A program made the translations under genes and the position numbers. A model generated the notes under the pieces. The model searched no databases, was not told the origin of the DNA, and saw only the letters and a list, made by a program, of their open reading frames with translations. Shown in pieces: positions 54,829 to 63,293 of a stretch of 64,000 bases of DNA. Positions within the stretch are counted from its first letter, which is position 1, and each line of letters begins with the position of its first letter. This DNA is from Prolixibacteraceae bacterium. GTDB taxonomy: Bacteria > Bacteroidota > Bacteroidia > Bacteroidales > Prolixibacteraceae. Location of the stretch: the NCBI GenBank assembly GCA_009773765.1, contig WTWZ01000013.1, forward strand, positions 43,431 to 107,430, read 5' to 3'.

Positions 54829-55331
54829 TCAATATAGAATAACTCCAAAATTCACCCCGAAATAATCATATCCTTCTTTATAAAAATCATGTCTATACGA
54901 AATTCCAACAGTATATTTCTTTTTCAGAATATAATCTATTCCTAATCCCAATGATTCCCCAAAACCAAAATTCTTCTCATTAAAAGTTGTAAGTTCAGCA
55001 TTGCTGTTGTATAACATTTGAGTTAATAGTAATTGCCGTAATCCAGCTCCGGCAAAAATATTTATTCCCAGTTTTTGTTTGATTCGACATGATTGTATGA
55101 ATCACTTGTAATGTTAACATTTGCATCCGAAGAGTTTGAATATCCCAGTTTTAGCCCTATATAAATTTTTTTTATAATTAGATATTCGAACCCGCTTTCT
55201 CCTCCAATGCCAATATTGCCATATTGATTGACAATACCTGTACCCATTTTAAACTTTAGTTTTTCTTGTGAATAAGTATCGCAAAAAATTGATACAAACA
55301 GCAAAATCAATATTATTTTTGGATATTTCAT
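54829..55331 (-). pseudogene. Outer-membrane beta-barrel protein gene, frameshifted in an A run
   Basis: Signal peptide (KIILILLFVSIFCDTYSQ) then a small barrel: FKMGTGIVNQYGNIGIGGES, IYIGLKLGYSN. After NHVESNK the frame is lost; adding one A to the A5 run near 55075 gives KLGINIFAGAGLRQLLLTQM and continues through LGLGIDYILKKKYTVGISYR to the terminal FGVNFGVILY. The restored protein is about 167 residues. A homopolymer sequencing error is as likely as true loss. Confidence 0.75.
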
Positions 55332-55340
55332 TATTCTAAT

Positions 55341-56420
55341 TTATTTATAATCATCAGTAAACCTTATTAAACCGGTATTATATTCTTCTCCAACTCTTCC
55401 ATCGTCAATGTGAAGTGAAATTGAACCACATGGTTTATCATCCGATTTGTAAGATATTTGATAGGCTGTTGTTGCAGTAAACTCTAAGCCAGTGTTTTTA
55501 TCAATATCTTTATATACAAAGCTACCTGAAGTAGTAACAGTACTTCCACTATCATCCTCTTCTATCCAATAAAATAAAACTGTCTTTGTGTATGTTTCAA
55601 TATCCCAATAATATAAATATCTTCCAGTTGAACCATTGGGATACCACCATGCATTACCAATTGATTTTCTGGAACCTGGCAAAAAATATTGGTCTGTAAT
55701 TTCTCCTTTTGCACTTTTCATAACGCAACGCAGTTCAGGGGCTCCTTTTAACCATCCTTCAATTGCATTTAGGTCGATACAATTAATTTTAATTAAGAAC
55801 TCCGATTTTGTACCAACCCTGGCAGACTTATTTTCTCCAAATTTTTCAAAATTCTGGTTCATACGCTCGTTGAATGACAACACCCAGACTTCATTTTTAG
55901 TAGCGAATTCTTCATCAATTAAAAAATTGGTTCTTTTAATATTTCCTTGATTATCAACAAATAGTCCTGTCGTTCTTGTTACTGAATCCGGCAAATTGAA
56001 AGCATTTATAATATAGATTCCATTTTTGTTTTCTGACGGAACCATATTGTTAATTTCATCAAATTTTGGGATATAGATTTGAGGATATAAATTTTTTGAA
56101 TTCAAATAAGATATTATTGATTCAATTTCTGGAAGTAAATTTGCACTTTTTAAACTTGCCGATTCTCCAGATTTATTTATTCTGTCAATAAGTCCATTAT
56201 AGTCTCCATCAAATTTTTTCTCAACTTCTGTATGAACAAGTTCTACAAATGAAGGTTCTACACTAAGTTTTAAAATAGCATCTTCTAATTTTACTATTGC
56301 TTCATCTTGGTTGCTGAATTTGCTAATTCCAGATTGCAATATGTCATTCATTTCATCTTTTTTACATGCACTTAGTAAAATTATAATACAAAATGATAAC
56401 AGAATTCTATTTTTTTTCAT
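55341..56420 (-). CDS. Hypothetical lipoprotein
   Basis: A 359-residue protein with a clear lipoprotein signal (LLSFCIIILLSACKKDE). An N-terminal helical part (EAIVKLEDAILKLSVEPSFV) precedes a beta-rich C-terminal half (NAWWYPNGSTGRYLYYWDIE, GSFVYKDIDK). No family is recognised. It lies 9 bases before the broken barrel gene and probably shares its transcript. The 115-base repeat copy 2 lies about 105 bases upstream of its start. Confidence 0.65.
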   Translation of the reverse strand: MKKNRILLSFCIIILLSACKKDEMNDILQSGISKFSNQDEAIVKLEDAILKLSVEPSFVELVHTEVEKKFDGDYNGLIDRINKSGESASLKSANLLPEIESIISYLNSKNLYPQIYIPKFDEINNMVPSENKNGIYIINAFNLPDSVTRTTGLFVDNQGNIKRTNFLIDEEFATKNEVWVLSFNERMNQNFEKFGENKSARVGTKSEFLIKINCIDLNAIEGWLKGAPELRCVMKSAKGEITDQYFLPGSRKSIGNAWWYPNGSTGRYLYYWDIETYTKTVLFYWIEEDDSGSTVTTSGSFVYKDIDKNTGLEFTATTAYQISYKSDDKPCGSISLHIDDGRVGEEYNTGLIRFTDDYK

Positions 56421-56525
56421 TGTTGTTTTTTTTAATGGTAAATTTTAGCACTTGAACACTTTTACTTGCCAATTTGTAAAAGTTACTCCCGGATTGTAGT
56501 TTTGTTCTGGTGGTTTTCAAAAACT

Positions 56526-56640
56526 GCCTGCCTCCCCGGACCGGAAACAAATTAACGCATGAACTCATCCCCGGGGAGGCTTATCCAATAAATTTGTTGA
56601 TATCTGATAGTGTGATTTTTTGCATTTGTTTTTTGTATGT
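56526..56640. repeat. 115-bp direct repeat, copy 2
   Basis: Second copy of the repeat at 54351-54465 (three differences), with the inverted repeat GCCTCCCCGG / CCGGGGAGGC complete here. It lies upstream of the minus-strand lipoprotein gene. The rest of 56421-56986 is AT-rich and holds no gene that I can support. Confidence 0.85.
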
Positions 56641-56986
56641 ACTGTTTCGGTAGTCGAAAACAGAGGATTTACTTTGTTTTATTTGTGTAAATGTAAGTAT
56701 AAAAAGCGATACTCAATAATATAAATGTTCGTTTTTTTTGATTAGTTAAAATACAGATATTCAATACCATATGTATTAAGTGATCAGAATGTTTTAACGC
56801 ATATAAATTAATAGGTTACCTTTTTCAAACTACAGTTAACCGAACCAGTTTCATTGGTCAAGGGTTTGATTTTTTTATTCGTTAAAGATTCTAAAAAAAC
56901 GCAAATCCAACGGTTTGATGGGAGTTTGCCCAAATCCATTCCGAAATATTTTCATAAATTGCGTCCCCGTTGATGAAAATAGAAAC

Positions 56987-57487
56987 ATGGAAAAGCTGCA
57001 GTGGACGAAAGATGTATTTGGGTCGAAGCTTGAGTTAAGGCAGGGTTTTGAACAAATTGGAAGTATCCAGTGGGAAAACATGGTCAGCTCAAAAGCGCAG
57101 GCCATGATAAACGGTAAACTTTTTATTCTGAACCGTGAGTTCTTCCTTTCGAAACTGGAGATTTACGATGCCAACGACCAGTCGCTTCTGGCAATGGTGA
57201 TGGTAAATATTTTTAATCCGCGCAGCGATGTGGTCATCAACGGAAAACGTTTCGAGCTCGAAATCCAGAATTTCTGGCAGTCGCGCTGGTCGTGGAAATA
57301 CAATGGTCAGGAAATCATAAAATTCACTTCAAACGAATTTATAACCAAAGACAAAGGTGAAATAGAACTTTACACATCGTGCAACGAAGAAATTGAAATT
57401 CTGATTTTGTTGGGGCTTTTTGTCCGCAACCAGTTTATTCTGTTTATGTTGCTGCTGTTGTTCCTGGTAGTTATAGTGATTCTGTAG
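56987..57487 (+). CDS. Tubby/LURP-one-like protein with C-terminal membrane helix
   Basis: A 166-residue protein. Start chosen at MEKLQWTKDVFGSKLELRQG; the longer frame upstream reads a Cys-rich non-family sequence. The body alternates short strands (AQAMINGKLFILNREFFLSK, LEIYDANDQSLLAMV, RWSWKYNGQEIIKFTSNEF) in a way that recalls the LURP-one/tubby fold, and a helix at the C-terminus (NQFILFMLLLLFLVVIVIL) anchors it in the membrane. The fold call is by impression only. A REP-like repeat begins 4 bases after the stop. Confidence 0.55.
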   Translation: MEKLQWTKDVFGSKLELRQGFEQIGSIQWENMVSSKAQAMINGKLFILNREFFLSKLEIYDANDQSLLAMVMVNIFNPRSDVVINGKRFELEIQNFWQSRWSWKYNGQEIIKFTSNEFITKDKGEIELYTSCNEEIEILILLGLFVRNQFILFMLLLLFLVVIVIL

Positions 57488-57490
57488 AAG

Positions 57491-57525
57491 AAGCCCCCTC
57501 TGACTCCCCCGAGGGGGGAGAATTG
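57491..57525. repeat. REP-like repeat after the 56987 gene
   Basis: aagccccctctgactccccc followed by gaggggggagaattg. It is nearly the same as the left members at 32955 and 60221. Confidence 0.8.
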
Positions 57526-57552
57526 CAACATCACCCACAAATCTTTATCAAA

Positions 57553-58068
57553 CTATTTTTGAGTACTGGTAAGCAGTTCAATAATTACACCCAGGTTTGG
57601 CATGTCAACATAAGAATAACTTCCGCCTGTAAAATCACCTTTTTGTACCAGTTTTCCGCCTTTGTTTTCAAGGTATGCGATGTTTTGTTCCATACCTTCA
57701 ACACCAAATGCGATGTGATGAAATCCTTCTCCATGTTTTTTCAGGTGTTTGTACCAGGTACTCTTTTTACCAACCGGCTCAATCAATTCGATGGTCAGGT
57801 TTTCGAGCCTGAAAAATGCCAGTTTTGCACGTGCTTCGGTTGGTTTACCTTCAAATTGGGTATTTGCCTTTTCATATTCGTCCGTAATAATTACCTCCGG
57901 AACTTTATCGAATCCCAGAATTGCCGCCCACTTTTTCGATGCTTCATCGATGTCATTCACTACCAAACCGATTTGGGTAATTTGTCCCTTCCCAAATTTT
58001 TCCTGTGCTCCTGTGGTTAAAACTGTAACCATAAAAATCGCGATAAATACAACTTGTAACTTTTTCAT
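57553..58068 (-). CDS. Secreted VOC-family (glyoxalase-like) protein
   Basis: A 171-residue protein with a signal peptide (VVFIAIFMVTVLTTGAQ) and one vicinal-oxygen-chelate domain: ITQIGLVVNDIDEASKKWAA, LENLTIELIEPVG, GEGFHHIAFGVEGME and the terminal GVIIELL. The longer frame upstream of 58068 translates a REP repeat and the end of the next gene, so the inner start is right. VOC proteins with an NDID/HHIAF/IELL pattern include methylmalonyl-CoA epimerase-like enzymes; being exported, this one must have another substrate. It follows the GH127 gene on the same strand. Confidence 0.85.
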   Translation of the reverse strand: MKKLQVVFIAIFMVTVLTTGAQEKFGKGQITQIGLVVNDIDEASKKWAAILGFDKVPEVIITDEYEKANTQFEGKPTEARAKLAFFRLENLTIELIEPVGKKSTWYKHLKKHGEGFHHIAFGVEGMEQNIAYLENKGGKLVQKGDFTGGSYSYVDMPNLGVIIELLTSTQK

Positions 58069-58119
58069 CTTATTAGCTTTTTTTTTTAAAACTTCGATTT
58101 TACTATTACTATTTCTTAC

Positions 58120-58150
58120 TCCTCCCCTCCGGGGAGGCCGGGAGGGGCTA
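58120..58150. repeat. REP-like repeat that supplies the GH127 stop codon
   Basis: ctcctcccctccggggaggc then cgggaggggcta. On the minus strand its first three bases, TAG of TAGCCCC, form the stop codon of the GH127 gene. Confidence 0.8.
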
Positions 58151-60085
58151 CCTTTTAAACCAAACCTCCATTTCGCCCAATCCACGATGGTTCCATGCAT
58201 AATAAGGAATCAAGGTTAAACTATCCGATTCCAGTTTTACAATCCCTTGCAAAAGAGCAGAATCGTATTTTGGTGTAAATTTAGTTTGTTCATTAACTAC
58301 TTTCTCCAAAACCCCGGCTGGATTGTCAACCTGTTCGGCACAGTAAACAATCGGGCCACGCTCTATTGCAACTTTTCCAATAATTTCCTTTATGTTTTCG
58401 TTTGGAATAACTTTTTTTGTTTCCATTGGCAAAACAAGTTCAACCAAATCGCCATCATTCCACGATTTATCAAGCGAAATATATCCGTTAACCACTGTAA
58501 AATCATTAGGTTCGTTATTGATGAAAAGCCTGACTTCTTTTGACGCTTCATTAATATAGGAATATAAATCAGAGGGAACAGGTTTGTTTATAGCCCATCC
58601 CGGAACTCTTATTTTGAAATTAAATTTTACAGGGTTTTCCGCAGATATCTTGAATTTAACATTTCCTTCCCACGGGTATTTGGTTTCCTGTTCAATTTGG
58701 AATTTATGGTTTTTCATTTCAAAACTTGTTTTACTTGCAGCGAAGAGGTTGGCAAAAATTTCGCTGCCATTTTGTGCATACATGTAATTTGGCACTGCCG
58801 GAATAAACCTTGAAAGGTTGGAAGGGCAGCACGAGCAATCGAACCAGGGTTTTCTTTCGGTAGCGCCCTGATTGAAAGGGTCTTTGCCATCGAATTCCAA
58901 AACATTAGGATAAAAGAAAGTATTTCCTTCGAACGAAATTCCGGGAAGTACGGCATTATAAAGTGTCCGTTCCAAAACATCGATGTATTTACTGTCCCCG
59001 CTCATTAAAAACATGCGTTGGTTCCAGAATACATTGGCAATGGCAGCACAGGTTTCGTTGTATGCCCGGTTTGGTAACTGGTAGTTTTCGCCAAAAGCTT
59101 CACCCTCGTACATGGCCCCAATTCCACCGGTGATGTAATATTTTTTGCCCACCACATTTTCCCAGATTTTATTAATGGCCTTAATGTATTCCTGATTTCC
59201 GGTTAAAGCTGCAACGTCGGCCATTCCGGAGTACATATACACCGCCCGTACCGCGTGCCCCACTGCTTCGTCCTGTTCGATCACCGGTTTATGATCCTGA
59301 AAGTAAGAACCGTTTTCGTATTGATTTGTACTTGCATAATTACGTTTATCCGATTTTCCGCGGTCGTCGAGAAAAAATTGGGCCAAACCGAGATATTTTT
59401 TTTCTCCGGTGGTACGGTAAAGTTTTGTCAGCCCGATTTCAATTTCCTGATGGCCGGGGGCATCGTGGCGTTTACCGGGACCGTAAACCGAATTTATCAG
59501 TTCAGCATTTTTAATGGCGATATCCAGAAAATTGGTTTTCCCGGTGGCGTTGAAATGCGCAACCGCAGCTTCGTACATGTGCCCCACATTATACAGTTCG
59601 TGGCTGTGGTTTCGTTCTTCTACCCAACGCTCTTTTCCTTCGCGTTCTGTCATCGCCGAATCGCCTTTTATGGTGCGGATGGTATAAAGATATCCATCGT
59701 CTTCCTGTGCAGCGGAAATTTTAAAAATCAAATCGTCAAGGTATTTATCCAGTTTCGGGTCGTATTTTTGCTGAAGCGAATAGGCAGCTCCTTCCATTAT
59801 TTTGAACACATCTGAATCGTTGAACCTGATCCCTTCAAAAGTGCCGGCAACTAATCCCCCGGCAACTTCGAAATTGGCAATACGATGCGTTTCCTCACAT
59901 TTCTGAAAACAGTACGGAATTGTTACATCGCGGTTAGTGGCGATGCGTTTCGACCAGAAATTATCGTTTAGTTCAACGTTTAGCGACGAAACCGGCTGAA
60001 TTTGATAATCGTTTTTTTGTTTTTCTTTTTGTTTGCAGCTTGAAATCAAAATGATAAAAAAGAAAATGCAGATCAGGTTTTTCAT
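58148..60085 (-). CDS. GH127 beta-L-arabinofuranosidase family lipoprotein
   Basis: A 645-residue glycoside hydrolase (former DUF1680). Lipoprotein signal ICIFFFIILISSCKQ, then an (alpha/alpha)6 barrel with IPYCFQKCEETHRIANFEVA, ITGGIGAMYEGEAFGENYQL, NETCAAIANVFWNQRMFLM (zinc-ligand Glu) and FDCSCCPSNLSRFIPAV (the Cys set including the nucleophile Cys as in HypBA1), and C-terminal beta domains. It removes beta-linked L-arabinofuranose from plant-type glycans, probably in the periplasm. Its stop codon comes from a REP-like repeat. The VOC gene follows. Confidence 0.9.
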   Translation of the reverse strand: MKNLICIFFFIILISSCKQKEKQKNDYQIQPVSSLNVELNDNFWSKRIATNRDVTIPYCFQKCEETHRIANFEVAGGLVAGTFEGIRFNDSDVFKIMEGAAYSLQQKYDPKLDKYLDDLIFKISAAQEDDGYLYTIRTIKGDSAMTEREGKERWVEERNHSHELYNVGHMYEAAVAHFNATGKTNFLDIAIKNAELINSVYGPGKRHDAPGHQEIEIGLTKLYRTTGEKKYLGLAQFFLDDRGKSDKRNYASTNQYENGSYFQDHKPVIEQDEAVGHAVRAVYMYSGMADVAALTGNQEYIKAINKIWENVVGKKYYITGGIGAMYEGEAFGENYQLPNRAYNETCAAIANVFWNQRMFLMSGDSKYIDVLERTLYNAVLPGISFEGNTFFYPNVLEFDGKDPFNQGATERKPWFDCSCCPSNLSRFIPAVPNYMYAQNGSEIFANLFAASKTSFEMKNHKFQIEQETKYPWEGNVKFKISAENPVKFNFKIRVPGWAINKPVPSDLYSYINEASKEVRLFINNEPNDFTVVNGYISLDKSWNDGDLVELVLPMETKKVIPNENIKEIIGKVAIERGPIVYCAEQVDNPAGVLEKVVNEQTKFTPKYDSALLQGIVKLESDSLTLIPYYAWNHRGLGEMEVWFKR

Positions 60086-60134
60086 AAAAGGCAGTTTTGG
60101 TTTGTGTAAAGATATTTATTTCGCACAAAAAATA

Positions 60135-60162
60135 AAACCGCCTTTGCGTACAAAAGCGGTTT
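60135..60162 (-). terminator. Hairpin terminator between metG and the GH127 gene
   Basis: AAACCGC / GCGGTTT arms with a 14-base loop and A/T-rich flanks. It lies about 160 bases after the metG stop on the minus strand. Confidence 0.6.
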
Positions 60163-60220
60163 ATTTATATAATGCAGCCATCTACCCGCAAAAAGCGGCA
60201 AGATGAACTGCTGAAAAGTA

Positions 60221-60324
60221 CAGCCCCCTTCTTATTCCCCCAACGGGGGAAGGTTAAGAGCCATACAGTTTTTTTTTCATTTTCCCTTCTCCTCCCCCTC
60301 GGGGGAGGCCGGGAGGGGGCTTTA
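60221..60324. repeat. Pair of REP-like palindromes at the metG stop codon
   Basis: Left member cagcccccttcttattcccc then caacggggga; right member cctccccctcgggggaggcc then gggagggggcttta. The outer ends are inverted copies of agccccc, the pair is about 100 bases long, and the right end begins directly at the metG TAA. It looks like the ileS unit with the nuclease removed. Confidence 0.8.
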
Positions 60325-62388
60325 CTTCACCTCCGCCCCATTCTTCACTTTCTGGTCAGGCTGCACAACCGACAGCGAGCCATCGGCATTTTCGGCACAC
60401 AAAATCATTCCCTGCGACTCAATTCCTTTCAGGTTTTTGGGCGCAAGGTTGACAAGGATCGAAACCTGTTTGCCAATCAGCGCTTCGGGTTCGTAATATT
60501 CTGCAATTCCCGAAACAACTGTACGTTTGTCGATTCCGGTATCGATTTTCAGTTTCAGCAGTTTTTTTGTTTTGGCCACTTTTTCGGCTTCTATAATGGT
60601 TCCAACGCGGATATCCATTTTGCCAAAATCATCGTATTCGATATGTGGTTTTGCAGGCGCTGCTTTTGCCTGTGCCAGTTCGTTGGCTTTTTTTGTGTCA
60701 AGCAATTTCTGAACCTGTTTTTCAATCACATCATCCTCAATCTTTTCGAAAAGCAATTCAGGCGTATTTAACTGATGACCAGCAGCAAGCAAAGCAGTGT
60801 CGCCCAGTTTTTCCCAATTCAGTTTTCCTAAATTCAGGAAACCACGCAGTTTGTTCATGCTGAAAGGCAGGAACGGTTCGAGACATACGGTGAGGTTGGC
60901 CGTAATCTGCAAACTGATATTCAGTACGGTTTTTACCCGTTCAACATCGGTTTTAATTACTTTCCAGGGTTCTTCATCGGCTAAATATTTGTTTCCCAAA
61001 CGGGCCAAATCCATTGCATTTTTCAATGCTTCGCGGATGCGGAAACTGTCGAGGCTTTTTTCAACTTCGGTTTTAATTGAAGTGATTGAAGCAAGTGTTT
61101 GTTTGTCGTAATCGGTTAAAATGCCCAACTCCGGCACTTTCCCTTCGAAATATTTCTGTGTCAGAACCAGCGCCCGGTTCACGAAATTTCCGAGGATGGC
61201 TACCAATTCGTTGTTGTTCCGTGCCTGAAAATCTTTCCAGGTAAAATCGTTGTCCTTGGTTTCAGGTGCGTTGGCTGTAAGAACATATTTCAAAACGTCT
61301 TCTTTTCCGGGAAATTCTTCGAGGTACTCGTGCAACCACACCGCCCAGTTTCGCGAAGTGGAAATTTTATCGTTTTCGAGGTTCAGGAATTCGTTGGCCG
61401 GCACATTTTCGGGCAGGTTGTACGTTCCTTCGGCCTTTAACATGCAGGGGAAAATAATACAGTGAAAAACAATATTGTCCTTTCCGATAAAATGCAAAAT
61501 GCGGGTTTCCTTGTCTTTCCAATACAATTCCCAGAGCCTCTCTCCATCTTTCCCCGTGGGGGAGAGGGAATTAAAAAGTTCCTTTGTTGCCGAAATATAA
61601 CCGATGGGTGCGTCGAACCAAACATAGAGCACTTTACCTTCGGTTCCTTCAATGGGTACCGGAACCCCCCAGTCGAGGTCGCGGGTAACGGCGCGTGGTT
61701 GCAACCCGCTATCAATCCACGATTTACATTGCCCGTAAACATTGGGTTTCCACTCTTTGTGTCCTTCCAGAATCCACTCTTTTAGCCATGGCTCGTAATG
61801 GTCGAGAGGCATATACCAGTGTTTGGTTTCCTTTAAAACCGGCTGGTTTCCGCTGATCATCGAAACAGGGTTTATCAGTTCGGTGGGGCTGAGAGCAGTT
61901 CCGCAGCTTTCGCACTGGTCGCCGTAAGCGCGTTCGAAGCTGCATTTTGGGCAGGTGCCGGTAATGTAACGGTCGGCTAAAAACTGTTTGTTTTCCTCGT
62001 CGTAATACTGTTCAGTGGTTTTTTCTATCAGTTTGCCTGTATCGTATAGTTTCCTGAAAATTCCTGATGCAGTTTCGTGATGAATTTTGGCGCTTGTGCG
62101 CGAATAAACATCAAACGAAATCCCGAATTTATGAAACGAATCTTTTATGATTTTGTGAAATTTATCAACCACATCCTGCGGAGTAATTCCCTCGTTTTTG
62201 GCTTTTAAAGTAATGGGCACACCATGTTCGTCGGAACCGCCAATCAGCAAAACATCTTCTTTTTTAAGGCGAAGGTAGCGGGCATAAATATCGGCCGGAA
62301 CATAAACCCCGGCTAAATGGCCAATATGGATTGGGCCGTTGGCATACGGGAGCGCAGTGGTGATGAGTGTACGTTTGAAATCAGTCAT
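60322..62388 (-). CDS. metG: Methionyl-tRNA synthetase with an in-frame repeat insertion
   Basis: A 688-residue class I synthetase. [19 protein letters not shown] (HIGH), the zinc knuckle [34 protein letters not shown] (KMSKS region) and a C-terminal EMAP/Trbp111 tRNA-binding domain ([17 protein letters not shown]) are all present. The ATG at 62388 begins [16 protein letters not shown]; the longer frame adds a non-family stretch. Between ISATKEL and [11 protein letters not shown], residues about 273-285 ([13 protein letters not shown]) are coded by a REP-like palindrome inserted in frame. The rest is normal, so the enzyme should be active. Confidence 0.94.
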   Translation of the reverse strand: MTDFKRTLITTALPYANGPIHIGHLAGVYVPADIYARYLRLKKEDVLLIGGSDEHGVPITLKAKNEGITPQDVVDKFHKIIKDSFHKFGISFDVYSRTSAKIHHETASGIFRKLYDTGKLIEKTTEQYYDEENKQFLADRYITGTCPKCSFERAYGDQCESCGTALSPTELINPVSMISGNQPVLKETKHWYMPLDHYEPWLKEWILEGHKEWKPNVYGQCKSWIDSGLQPRAVTRDLDWGVPVPIEGTEGKVLYVWFDAPIGYISATKELFNSLSPTGKDGERLWELYWKDKETRILHFIGKDNIVFHCIIFPCMLKAEGTYNLPENVPANEFLNLENDKISTSRNWAVWLHEYLEEFPGKEDVLKYVLTANAPETKDNDFTWKDFQARNNNELVAILGNFVNRALVLTQKYFEGKVPELGILTDYDKQTLASITSIKTEVEKSLDSFRIREALKNAMDLARLGNKYLADEEPWKVIKTDVERVKTVLNISLQITANLTVCLEPFLPFSMNKLRGFLNLGKLNWEKLGDTALLAAGHQLNTPELLFEKIEDDVIEKQVQKLLDTKKANELAQAKAAPAKPHIEYDDFGKMDIRVGTIIEAEKVAKTKKLLKLKIDTGIDKRTVVSGIAEYYEPEALIGKQVSILVNLAPKNLKGIESQGMILCAENADGSLSVVQPDQKVKNGAEVK
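61533..61571. repeat. REP-like palindrome inside metG
   Basis: agagcctctctccatctttc then cccgtgggggagagggaatt. It lies in frame within the coding region between the catalytic-domain segments and adds about 13 residues. Confidence 0.8.
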
Positions 62389-62421
62389 TTCAGAAAAATT
62401 TAAATCAAAAAATTTGAGGGG

Positions 62422-62429
62422 CAAAGATA
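62422..62429 (-). promoter_or_regulatory. -7 box of metG
   Basis: Minus-strand TATCTTTG, a full TAnnTTTG match 33 bases before the metG start. Confidence 0.5.
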
Positions 62430-62594
62430 GTTAATTTTGATTATTCATCCGAAGACTCCATTTCTTAGGATGAATAAAGAAATCAGTTTTCACAGTTCTT
62501 ATTTTATGTTTCTTATTTCATCTTTCCTTAGAATAATGAAGAATAACAGAATAAGAAATAAGGAATAAGGAACCAGAAAGGGGAAAACAGGGAC

Positions 62595-62652
62595 AGGGAC
62601 TTTCCCAAGTCCCTGATTTGAGCTAAAAACTTTGAGTTGGGAAACTCAAAGT
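62595..62652. terminator. Two consecutive hairpins downstream of the 62663 gene
   Basis: First AGGGACTT-tccc-AAGTCCCT (62595-62614), then ACTTTGAGTT-ggga-AACTCAAAGT (62629-62652). The stems are perfect, the loops on one strand read tccc and ggga, and both share an ACTT edge. They probably end the transcript of the beta-barrel gene, though there is no strong T run. Confidence 0.55.
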
Positions 62653-62662
62653 CCCGGGTTTC

Positions 62663-63265
62663 CTAAAACTTCCACAAGGGGTACTCAAGTTTTAGAAAAA
62701 CCTCCTGATGCTTTAGTTTGGTAATAAACCTTTCACTATCAGTAACTTGTGATTCTTTATTGATACTTTCAAATCCACGGTAATATTGAACAGATATCCT
62801 AAGGTCTTTTAATTTATACCCTACCCCGGTCTGCCAGTTATATTCGGGTATTTTCTGAGTTTCAAAAGCAGTAACTCCAGTATAATAACCTTTTAACTGT
62901 TTGATGAATGTAACTCCGCCGGTTAAAAAGAAATTTTTCCCGATACCCTGCTGAATGTTAAATGGAACATTAAATGAGTGCCAGGTTACATCTAATTCAT
63001 TACCAGTAAAGTCATACCATTTTGGGCTCAGGAATGAATATTCCATCCCCAAATACACCCCGGTACTTTTAAAAAAAGTATATCCTAAAGAAACTCCTAC
63101 TGCCGGCGATAAGGCATTTTCAGGAAAATACTTTTTTGGTAAACCTATCTCATTTATCGGAAAATAGTACCCCAACTTTGTTGTAACATCCAATTCAAAA
63201 CGCTTTTGTGCGTTGGCTGAAATAACTGTTGTGATAATTAAAATTACTAATACTAACTTTCTCAT
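62663..63265 (-). CDS. Outer-membrane beta-barrel protein (PorT-like)
   Basis: A 200-residue exported protein. Signal peptide LVLVILIITTVISANAQ, then antiparallel strands typical of small Bacteroidota barrels: TTKLGYYFPINEIGLP, SPAVGVSLGYTFFKSTGVYL, GKNFFLTGGVTFIKQLKGYY, LRISVQYYRGFES, and a terminal VFLKLEYPLWKF with aromatic end residue. The gene starts 28 bases after the TonB receptor gene and probably belongs to its transcript, so it may assist that receptor. Confidence 0.7.
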   Translation of the reverse strand: MRKLVLVILIITTVISANAQKRFELDVTTKLGYYFPINEIGLPKKYFPENALSPAVGVSLGYTFFKSTGVYLGMEYSFLSPKWYDFTGNELDVTWHSFNVPFNIQQGIGKNFFLTGGVTFIKQLKGYYTGVTAFETQKIPEYNWQTGVGYKLKDLRISVQYYRGFESINKESQVTDSERFITKLKHQEVFLKLEYPLWKF

Positions 63266-63293
63266 ATTAATTTATTTGTTTAATTTATTTTGA

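Noticed and set aside
57553-58200. Longer VOC protein starting at 58200
   Set aside because: The added residues translate a REP-like repeat and the end of the GH127 gene; the signal peptide begins at 58068.
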